Below are positions 55,780 to 64,000 of a DNA stretch of 64,000 nucleotides, in pieces. Positions within the stretch are counted from its first letter, which is position 1; each line of letters begins with the position of its first letter. The position numbers were made by a program, and so were the translations under genes. The DNA is from Sphingomonas sp. (lineage in GTDB: Bacteria > Pseudomonadota > Alphaproteobacteria > Sphingomonadales > Sphingomonadaceae): the NCBI RefSeq assembly GCF_019635515.1, contig NZ_JAHBZI010000001.1:744001-808000 (forward strand), given 5' to 3'. The notes beneath the pieces were generated by a model that saw nothing but the letters and a program-made list of their open reading frames with translations, was not told the DNA's origin and did no database searches.

Positions 55780-57267
55780 TTAACGAGAGGTTTCCGCCAG
55801 CACCTTCTCCACCCGCTCGGCCAGCCCCGGCGTCGCGTGCAGCCCGATCTTGCTCCGCCGCCAAAGCACATCCTCCGCCGTCCGCGCCCATTCATGGTCG
55901 CGCATCCAGCGCACCTCGATCTCGGTCAGCCCGCCGCCCAGGTCCGTGCCCATGCCAGCCTCGTCGGTCACCTCGTGCAGCATGTCGTCGAGGCAGCGCC
56001 CATAGGCATGCGCCATCCGCCGCGCGCGATACTCGCCGAGGAACGGCCAGCGTGCGCGGACCTTGGCCAGATACTGGTCGAAGCTGGCGATCGCGCCGCC
56101 GGGGAACATCCGCGCGCGAGTCTTGTGTCGCGCATCCACGCCCAATAGCGGCCCGATCTTGTCCAATGCCTCCTCGGCCAGCGCCCGTGCCGTGGTGATC
56201 TTGCCGCCGAACACCGACAGCAGAGGCGGGCCGTCCGCATCGACCTCCAGCACATAATCGCGCGTCACATTCTGCGCGCTGGCCTCGCCGTCATCGTGGA
56301 GCGGGCGCACCCCCGACCAGGTCGTCACCACATCGGCGGCGGTCACCTGGCGAGTGAAATAGCGGTTCACCGCCTCGCAGAGGTAACGGATTTCCTCGTC
56401 CGAGCAGACCGCGTCCTCGGGACGCTCGACGGGAATGTCGGTGGTGCCGATCTCGGTGAAGCCGCCCTCATAGGGAATGGCGAACACGATCCGCCGGTCT
56501 GGCTGCTGGAGGATATAGGCATGCTCGCCCTCGAACAGCCGCGGCACCACGATGTGGCTGCCCTTGACCAGCCGCACGCGCGAACTGGTGGTAATGCGCA
56601 GCCGGTCGAGCAACCGCGCCACCCATGGCCCGGCGGCATTGACCAGCATCCGCGCCGCGACGCTGCGCCCGTCCGAAAGCTCCGCCCGCCAGCCATTGCC
56701 CGCGCGCTCCGCCGATACCAGTTCGGTCCGCGTCGCGATCTCCGCGCCGTTTCCCGCCGCGTCGAGCGCATTGGCCAGCGTCAGCCGCGCATCGTCCACC
56801 CATGCGTCCGAATAGACGAAGCCTTTGTGATCGCCCTCGAGCGGATCGGTGAACGCCCGGTCGCGGGCATGCAGTCCCCGCGAGCGCGGCAGCGAGGATT
56901 TGCCCGCCAGCGCATCGTAGAGAAACAGTCCGACGCGAACCATCCACCACGGCCGCACCGAATGGGCGTGCGGCAGCACGAAGGTCATCGGCCGAATCAG
57001 ATGCGGTGCGGCGCAGAGCAACCGTTCGCGCTCGTGCAGCGCCTCGCGGACCAGCCGGAATTCGTATGTTTCCAGATAGCGCAGCCCGCCATGGATCAGC
57101 TTGGTCGATGCCGAGCTGGTGTGGCTGGCCAGATCGTCCTTCTCGACCAGCAGCACCTTCAGCCCATGCAGGCTGGCCTCGCGGGCGATCGCGCAGCCGT
57201 TGATCCCGCCGCCGACGATCAGCAGGTCAAAATGCTGTCCTACAGAGGAGGAAGCTGTCAGGGTCAC
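55780..57267 (-). CDS. glpD: Aerobic glycerol-3-phosphate dehydrogenase
   Basis: FAD enzyme at the inner membrane that oxidises glycerol 3-phosphate to dihydroxyacetone phosphate and feeds electrons to quinone. About 495 residues. FAD motif FDLLIVGGGINGCAIAREAS near residues 13-32; TKLIHGGLRYLE; VNAAGPWVARLLD; KGSHIVVPR; DYVLEVDADGPPLLSVFGGKITTAR. The start is GTG 57267 (AAAGAG upstream) or the adjacent TTG. Stands alone, divergent from rnr. Confidence 0.95.
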   Translation of the reverse strand: MTLTASSSVGQHFDLLIVGGGINGCAIAREASLHGLKVLLVEKDDLASHTSSASTKLIHGGLRYLETYEFRLVREALHERERLLCAAPHLIRPMTFVLPHAHSVRPWWMVRVGLFLYDALAGKSSLPRSRGLHARDRAFTDPLEGDHKGFVYSDAWVDDARLTLANALDAAGNGAEIATRTELVSAERAGNGWRAELSDGRSVAARMLVNAAGPWVARLLDRLRITTSSRVRLVKGSHIVVPRLFEGEHAYILQQPDRRIVFAIPYEGGFTEIGTTDIPVERPEDAVCSDEEIRYLCEAVNRYFTRQVTAADVVTTWSGVRPLHDDGEASAQNVTRDYVLEVDADGPPLLSVFGGKITTARALAEEALDKIGPLLGVDARHKTRARMFPGGAIASFDQYLAKVRARWPFLGEYRARRMAHAYGRCLDDMLHEVTDEAGMGTDLGGGLTEIEVRWMRDHEWARTAEDVLWRRSKIGLHATPGLAERVEKVLAETSR

Positions 57268-57418
57268 CAAAGCTCTTTGAACCGTCGCGGGCTTTTGGGG
57301 AAGCGCCTGAAATAATCGATCAAGAGTAGGAAATTAAACTGCCGAACCACCGTGAAAAGCGTGAAGCTGACGTGCCGGCAATTGGAATCCGCGCCGCGAC
57401 TCATTACCTCGGTTGCCA

Positions 57419-59701
57419 ATGAAAAAACAAAACACACGAAACGGCCTGCCCACGCGGCAGCAAATTCTCGATTTTATTTCCACTTCCTCCACCCCCGCCG
57501 GCAAACGCGAGATCGCCAAGGCGTTCGGTCTGCACGCGCAGGACAAGATCGCGCTCAAGGCGCTTCTGAAAGACATGAGCGATGAGGGGCTGATCGATAC
57601 CGCCCCCGGCCGCGCCTTCCACAAGATGGGCGGCGTGCCCAAGGTTACCGTGCTGCGGGTCACCGACGTCACCGGCGATACCGTCTGGGCGCAGCCCGAG
57701 CAATGGCAGGCGGAGGGAATTCCGGTGCCGCGCCTCCGCGTTCGCGAGCGCGGCAGGAAGGGCGCATTGGGCGTTGGCGACCGCATCCTTGCCCGCACCG
57801 AAGAGGCCGGCAATGGCTGGATCGCTCATCCGATGAAGAAGCTCGCGCGCGGCGAGGAGCAGATGCTCGGCGTCGTCCATGAAGAGGGCGGGCGACTCTA
57901 TCTTCAGGGCATCGACAAGAAGGATCGCAACAGCCTGCCGATCTCGGATCGGGGCGAGGCGATGCCCGGTGATCTCGTGCTCGCGGAAAAGGCCGGTCGT
58001 CCGCCGCGCATCTTCGCGCGGGTCACCGAAATCCTCGGCGATCCCTTCGCCCCGCGCAGCTTCTCGCTGATCGCGATCCACAAGCATGGCATTCCCAATG
58101 TCTTCTCCGACGATCTGCTCGCCGAGGCCGAGCGCGTCTCGAAGCAGCAACTGGGAAAGCGAGAAGACCTGCGCCACCTGCCGATCGTCGCGATCGACCC
58201 GGCCGACGCTCGCGACCATGACGACGCCGTCTGGGCCGCGCCCGACGACGATCCCAAGAATGAGGGCGGCTGGAAGGCCGTTGTCGCCATCGCCGATGTG
58301 TCTTTCTACGTTCGCCCCGGCTCGGAGCTAGACCGCGAGGCACGCAAGCGCGGCAATTCGGTCTATTTCCCCGATCGCGTCGTGCCGATGCTGCCCGAGA
58401 TCCTCTCTGCGGAAGTTTGCTCGTTGAAGGAGGGCGAGGATCGCGCGGCGCTTGCCTGCCACCTTCAGGTAGGCGCGAACGGCGAGCTCAGGAGCTGGCG
58501 CTTCACCCGCGCGGTGGTCAGCATCGCCGCCAACATCGCCTATGACGATGCCCAGACGATCATCGACGGGCCCAAGACCGAGCGCGCTTTGCTCGACGAA
58601 CGCTTCGCCATCGGCTCCGACAAGCGTGCCGAGGTCGAGCCCGCGCTCAAGCATCTTTGGGGCTGCTGGGCGGCGCTAAACAAGGCGCGGCAGAAGCGCG
58701 AACCGCTCGATCTCGATCTGCCCGAACGCCGCATCGTCCTCGACGAGAAAGGCCGCATCCTCTCGGTCGCCCCCCGCGAGCGCCTCGATGCGCACAAGCT
58801 GATCGAGGATTACATGATCGCGGCCAATGTCGCCGCGGCCAAGGCGCTGGAGGCCAGGAAGGCACCGGTAATGTATCGCATCCACGAGCCGCCGAGCCGC
58901 GAGAAGCTGGTCGCGCTTAAGGACTATCTCAAGACCTTCGACATGGAATTCGCTTTGGGGCAGGTCATCAAGCCCGCGACCTTCAACCAGATTCTGAGAA
59001 AGGTCGAGGAAAGCGACGCCCGCGACGACATCATGACCCAGGTGTTGCGGACCCAGACCCAGGCCTATTACGGACCCGAGAATGCCGGGCATTTTGGCCT
59101 GTCGCTCGGCAGCTACGCGCACTTCACCTCGCCGATCCGCCGCTATGCCGACCTGATCGTCCATCGCTCGCTGGTCAGCGCCTATGGGCTGGGGCAGGGC
59201 GGTCTCACCGCCGAGGAGGCCGGCGGCATGGAGCGCATCGGCGAGAGTATCTCCCAACTCGAGCGCCGCGCGATGGAGGCCGAGCGCGACACCATCGATC
59301 GCTATGTCGCCGCCTATCTCGCCCAGCATGTCGGTGAAGTGCTCGACGCCAAGATCACCGGCGTTCAGAATTTCGGTTTCTTCGCCACGGTCGAGGGCAT
59401 CGGCGGCGACGGGCTGGTGCCGGCGCGCGACCTAGGCACCGAATATTTCCGCTATGACGAGGCCAGTCAGCGGCTGATCGGCGAGCATTCGGGCACCAGC
59501 TATGCGCTGGGCCAGCGACTCCAGCTGCGTCTCGCCGAAGCCAATCCGGTCACCGGCGCGCTGCGCTTCGAGCTGCCCGACGGCAAGGGTTCGGCGAGCG
59601 GAGGAGGTTTCGATGCGCGTCGCGACCGTGGCGGGCCCAAGCGCGTCATCAAGCATCGCGGCCGTCCCGCCAATATCCGCCATCAGGGCCGCAAACGCTG
59701 A
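57419..59701 (+). CDS. rnr: Ribonuclease R
   Basis: Processive 3'-5' exoribonuclease that degrades structured RNA. 760 residues: helix-turn-helix and cold-shock regions at the N-terminus (LPTRQQILDFISTSSTPAGKREIAKAFGL), RNB domain with the catalytic aspartates in IDPADARDHDDAVW and FTSPIRRYADLIVHRSL, an S1 domain (about 640-720; GEVLDAKITGVQNFGFFATV) and a basic tail. ATG 57419 is preferred over a TTG two codons earlier. Confidence 0.96.
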   Translation: MKKQNTRNGLPTRQQILDFISTSSTPAGKREIAKAFGLHAQDKIALKALLKDMSDEGLIDTAPGRAFHKMGGVPKVTVLRVTDVTGDTVWAQPEQWQAEGIPVPRLRVRERGRKGALGVGDRILARTEEAGNGWIAHPMKKLARGEEQMLGVVHEEGGRLYLQGIDKKDRNSLPISDRGEAMPGDLVLAEKAGRPPRIFARVTEILGDPFAPRSFSLIAIHKHGIPNVFSDDLLAEAERVSKQQLGKREDLRHLPIVAIDPADARDHDDAVWAAPDDDPKNEGGWKAVVAIADVSFYVRPGSELDREARKRGNSVYFPDRVVPMLPEILSAEVCSLKEGEDRAALACHLQVGANGELRSWRFTRAVVSIAANIAYDDAQTIIDGPKTERALLDERFAIGSDKRAEVEPALKHLWGCWAALNKARQKREPLDLDLPERRIVLDEKGRILSVAPRERLDAHKLIEDYMIAANVAAAKALEARKAPVMYRIHEPPSREKLVALKDYLKTFDMEFALGQVIKPATFNQILRKVEESDARDDIMTQVLRTQTQAYYGPENAGHFGLSLGSYAHFTSPIRRYADLIVHRSLVSAYGLGQGGLTAEEAGGMERIGESISQLERRAMEAERDTIDRYVAAYLAQHVGEVLDAKITGVQNFGFFATVEGIGGDGLVPARDLGTEYFRYDEASQRLIGEHSGTSYALGQRLQLRLAEANPVTGALRFELPDGKGSASGGGFDARRDRGGPKRVIKHRGRPANIRHQGRKR

Positions 59702-59751
59702 ATTGACGGCGCGGGCGGTATGCGTATGCTCTCCGACTAAAGGGGAATATC

Positions 59752-60147
59752 ATGCTGAAACTGCTTCTCGCCGCCGCTGCGTTCGCGCTGGCCGCGCTAC
59801 CCGCCGCCGCGCAACAGACCTCGTCCGCTTCCGGCACTCAGCCGGCGGCCAAGCCCACCGCCGCCGACTTTGCGAAGAACATGCAGAGCGTGATCGGGCA
59901 AACCTTCGAAGGCGGCATCACTGTCAAATCGGTCACCGCCGAAGCCAATACCCTGGTGTTCGTCATCGGCGGTCCGTCCGGCTGGCGCGCCGAGCTGACC
60001 GAACAGACCATCTCGGATGCGATGATCGGCGGCTTCTGCAAAACCTCGCCTGACTTCTTCGCTACCGGGGTGACGATGCGCGTCGATTCGCTGGATGATG
60101 GGGGAATTCTCGCGGGCCCGCTGGCCAACGCCTGCCCGGCACAATGA
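59752..60147 (+). CDS. Hypothetical secreted protein
   Basis: 131 residues. Signal peptide MLKLLLAAAAFALAALPAAAQ. Mature part: QSVIGQTFEGGITVKSVTAEANTLVFVIGGPSGWRAELTEQTISDAMIGGFCK, and a second cysteine near the C-terminus that could pair with the first. Ribosome site GGGGAA. Overlaps the next gene by 4 bases. Family not recognised. Confidence 0.65.
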   Translation: MLKLLLAAAAFALAALPAAAQQTSSASGTQPAAKPTAADFAKNMQSVIGQTFEGGITVKSVTAEANTLVFVIGGPSGWRAELTEQTISDAMIGGFCKTSPDFFATGVTMRVDSLDDGGILAGPLANACPAQ

Positions 60148-60464
60148 TCGCATCGCCGATCATTCCGATCGGCGCGATCATCGCGCGGGCACGGCGCAAG
60201 ATCGTCGCGCATTTCTTCGTGCAGCACGCGGTCAGCGCTGAAGAAGCCGTCGCCTTCGTGCCGGACCGCCACGTCATGCACCGCGAATTCGCGCGGATGC
60301 AAAGCAGGGGCATTGTCCGCGAGGCTTCGGCGGGGCGCTACTGGATCGATACGGTAGCGCTTCAGGCCGATGCCGATCGCCGCCGCCGCATCCTGGTGCC
60401 GATCGTGATCATCGTCGCCGTCCTGGCGGCGGTAATACTCATGCTCGCCGGCTACCAGGGCTAG
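60144..60464 (+). CDS. Hypothetical protein with winged-helix-like region and C-terminal membrane helix
   Basis: 106 residues. The first 75 look helical with a small wing (FVQHAVSAEEAVAFVPDRHVMHREFARMQSRGIVREASAGRYWID), a winged-helix-like layout; residues about 84-103 (ILVPIVIIVAVLAAVILMLAG) form a membrane helix at the C-terminus. Coupled (ATGA) to the secreted protein upstream, so the two may act together. Function unknown. Confidence 0.6.
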   Translation: MIASPIIPIGAIIARARRKIVAHFFVQHAVSAEEAVAFVPDRHVMHREFARMQSRGIVREASAGRYWIDTVALQADADRRRRILVPIVIIVAVLAAVILMLAGYQG

Positions 60465-60499
60465 AGCGAGGGTCAGGCAAGCAGCGATCCCGGCCGCGC

Positions 60500-61663
60500 C
60501 TAGTCGATCGAGAAGCTGAGCCCGGCATTCGCCTCAAGCCGCCTGATCAGCGGCTCGGCCATCAGAGCGCCAGGGGTCCAGACGCCGCCTTCGCCTTTCA
60601 CATCGCGGATCAGGCACAGGGCGCTCTCCGCGATCATCTTGCTCGTCGAGCCATAGCCGGGATCGCGATCACCCTTGACCGTGGCGGTGACGCGCTCGCC
60701 CGTGGGCATCTCCGCCACGAAGGCGATGTCATAGAAGCCGGTCTCGCGCTCTTCCTTGCTCGGGCCTTCGCCGGGCGCCGGTCCCTTGTCGGCGTTCATC
60801 GGGTTCATTTTGGCGATCGCCTCTGCGGCGGCCTTGCCCATTTCGCCCAGGCCCGGCGCGACCATCATCTCGTCATATTTGAAGTCCTCGCCATAGGGGT
60901 GGCCGGCGAGGAAATTGGTGCGGTGGACATTCTTGGTGTTGATCACCGCCATCATGAACGGCGCCACCCAGGCGCCCATGGCTTCGTCATATTCGGGCAG
61001 CACGCCCTTCGGCTGGTCCGGCCCCGAAAAGCCCGGCGTCAGGGAAAAGGGATCGACCAGCGCCTTGAACACCGAAGGGTCCTTGGCCGCGGCCATTGCG
61101 GTCGCCTTGCCGCTGGCGAAGGTGCCGCCCGAGAAGGTGCCCTTCATCGCCCGGACGCGGCCCTTCACGCGCGGAGCTGGCTTGCCGAAGCGGCGGATGC
61201 ATTCCTGCTCGACGGTCCACACGCCGAGATCGAAGGGGATCGAATCGAAGCCGCACGAAAAGACGATCCGCGCGCCGCTGGCCTTCGCCGCGTCCTGATA
61301 TTTGCGGATCATGGCGTGCATGAAATTGGGCTCGCCGCACAGATCGACATAGGCGGTGCCGGTCTCGACACAGGCCGCGAGCAGCGGCTCGCCATAGAGC
61401 TGATAGGGGCCAACGGTGGTGATGATCACCTGCGCGCGGGCGGTCAGCGCCTTGAGTGCGGCGGGATCGTCGGCATTGGCGGTGAGCAATGGCGTGTCGG
61501 CGGGCGCGCCGATCTCGTCACGGACTTCCTCCAGCTTGGTCAGCGAGCGGCCGGCCATCGCCCATTTCACGTCCGCGTAGTTGGCCGCGAAATATTCGGC
61601 GACGAGGCGTCCGGTGAAGCCAGTGGCGCCATAGACAATGATATTGAACTCGCGGTCCGCCAT
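60500..61663 (-). CDS. Saccharopine dehydrogenase-like (trans-acting enoyl reductase family) protein
   Basis: 387 residues. N-terminal Rossmann fold with IIVYGATGFTGRLVAEYFA (residues about 6-24) and NADDPAALKAL; TVGPYQLYGEPLLAACVETGTAYVDLCGE is the family's second signature. Relatives include mycobacterial trans-acting enoyl reductases and human SCCPDH-like proteins; true saccharopine activity is unlikely. Start at 61663 (AGGAG nine bases upstream). Stand-alone gene. Confidence 0.85.
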   Translation of the reverse strand: MADREFNIIVYGATGFTGRLVAEYFAANYADVKWAMAGRSLTKLEEVRDEIGAPADTPLLTANADDPAALKALTARAQVIITTVGPYQLYGEPLLAACVETGTAYVDLCGEPNFMHAMIRKYQDAAKASGARIVFSCGFDSIPFDLGVWTVEQECIRRFGKPAPRVKGRVRAMKGTFSGGTFASGKATAMAAAKDPSVFKALVDPFSLTPGFSGPDQPKGVLPEYDEAMGAWVAPFMMAVINTKNVHRTNFLAGHPYGEDFKYDEMMVAPGLGEMGKAAAEAIAKMNPMNADKGPAPGEGPSKEERETGFYDIAFVAEMPTGERVTATVKGDRDPGYGSTSKMIAESALCLIRDVKGEGGVWTPGALMAEPLIRRLEANAGLSFSID

Positions 61664-61729
61664 GTTCATCCTCTCCTGTGCGGGAGAGAGCATACCGCGC
61701 TTTCGAATATTGGGTAAAGGGGCCTGCGG

Positions 61730-62481
61730 CTATTGCAGCGGGCAATCCCCTTCGGCTGCCGCCTTGCGCAGCGCGTTCACGTCCGAGACCAGCCGTGCTT
61801 GCAACGCGGCACCGCCGGGTAGCTGGAAGCGGGTGACGGCGAACATCTCCTGCGCCTTCGGGCCGCCGAAATAGATGAACTGCACTTCCAATATTCCGCC
61901 GCCAGCCTGGAATGTCTTCTCCAGCGCAGCCCGCCAGCTTTCGATCTGCCGCTCGGACATGATGGGCGCACGCAGCTTGGGCCAATAATGCGGCGAATGA
62001 TCGTACATGCTCGCCAGGGTCGGCACCGTAACTCCGGCGAACTCGATCGTCGGCGAATCGTCCAGGTCCGAGGCGAAGGCAATCAGGCTCGCGTCGCCCA
62101 AGCTGAACCGGACGACATATTCTGTGTCCTTCATCTTGCCCTTGCGCAGCACCGGCCACGCGAAGCCGAAACCGGATACTTCGGAGAATACCGATCCTGG
62201 CTGGCGCCAGTCCTTGCCGGGCAGCGAGTGGCCGGTGCGATAAAGGTATAACAGAGCCTTGGGGTCGGCGGGGAATTTGAAGTCGGTCTTGTCGTCGAAC
62301 AGGATCTTGCTGCCGATCAGCGGGCTCTCGGTCAGCAGGCCGGTCAGTTCGGGGCCCTTGCCGATCTTCGCCTCGATCTTCGAGGCGCGGCGATCGGCAT
62401 AATTATCGACCTCGCAGACCTTGGCTTGCGCCAGCGCGGGCAGCGGCGCGCAGGTCAGCGCAACGGCGAGCAGCGCGCGGA

Positions 62482-62485
<4 letters not shown>
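61730..62485 (-). CDS. Hypothetical secreted protein
   Basis: 251 residues. Signal peptide MIRALLAVALTCAPLPALAQA, then a mature domain with VCEVDNYADRRASKIEAKIGKGPELTGLL and a C-terminal cysteine (GDCPLQ). Probably periplasmic; one disulfide possible. Its start overlaps the ABC transporter stop by 4 bases, so the two are coupled. Family not recognised. Confidence 0.65.

Positions 62486-64000
<1,515 letters not shown>

Overview
The window is GC-rich, densely packed chromosomal DNA from an alphaproteobacterium, most probably a sphingomonad (Sphingomonas or a close relative). The signs are the split hrcA-grpE / dnaK-dnaJ heat-shock loci with an alphaproteobacterial RpoH-type promoter before dnaK, the ispH-thrB-rnhA and rph-rdgB gene orders, a D-mannonate dehydratase whose active-site residues match the Novosphingobium enzyme, Tat-exported glycosidases, and many palindromic intergenic repeats. 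I see no rRNA, tRNA, prophage, CRISPR array or complete insertion sequence. Most genes overlap by 4 bases (ATGA), so the window reads as a series of translationally coupled operons.

Layout. 1-7699 (minus): an eight-gene, fully overlapping operon for CoA-dependent aerobic degradation of an aromatic acid, most likely 2-aminobenzoate: acyl-CoA ligase (cut by the left edge), a divergent Rid protein, thioesterase, acyl-CoA dehydrogenase, enoyl-CoA hydratase, MarR regulator, SDR, and a monooxygenase/old-yellow-enzyme fusion. 7851-9190 (minus): rdgB and rph. 9285-12290 (plus): a frameshifted DUF6438 lipoprotein, a secreted glucodextranase-module-like protein, hrcA and grpE. 12426-16228 (plus): glnD, a VOC protein and two small membrane proteins, the second in an AT-richer patch. 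16232-20619 (minus): a GH16 glucanase, infC with a probable AUA start, an RcnB-like protein, a YnfA-like protein and thrS. 20773-24919: a proline-rich secreted protein, a zinc-protease-like protein, a CPBP protease, a PH-domain protein and a PCu(A)C copper chaperone.

25079-28192 (plus): dnaK and dnaJ. 28251-35051 (plus): a two-component system followed by a GH3 glucosidase, a GntP gluconate permease and a Tat-exported SMP-30 lactonase, which together look like periplasmic glucoside/gluconate use. 35184-37240: Nudix, extensin-like and unknown genes. 37461-39530: manD and a divergent GntR regulator with two copies of a shared operator-like motif. 39736-43372: thioesterase, YegP-like, a possibly frameshifted membrane protein, rnhA, thrB and ispH. 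43591-49306 (plus): a lipoprotein, then a tandem glycine riboswitch controlling gcvT-gcvH-gcvPA-gcvPB. 49331-53434: DUF6481, a nested palindromic repeat carrying a MITE-like insertion, an isoprenylcysteine methyltransferase-like protein, CcdC-like, DUF938, TMEM175 and an EamA transporter. 53494-64000: an archaeal/eukaryal-type proS coupled to a 2OG-Fe(II) oxygenase, a 37-residue membrane protein, glpD, rnr, small unknowns, a saccharopine-dehydrogenase-like protein and an ABC exporter cut by the right edge.

The observations I rate highest are: (1) the Rid protein lacking the RidA carboxylate-binding arginine inside the aminobenzoyl-CoA operon; (2) a 165-bp MITE-like element with 25-bp terminal inverted repeats and a 9-bp target duplication inside another palindromic repeat; (3) the AUA start of infC; (4) the paired GntR operator motif; (5) a repeat hairpin between gcvH and gcvPA that carries the gcvPA Shine-Dalgarno sequence.
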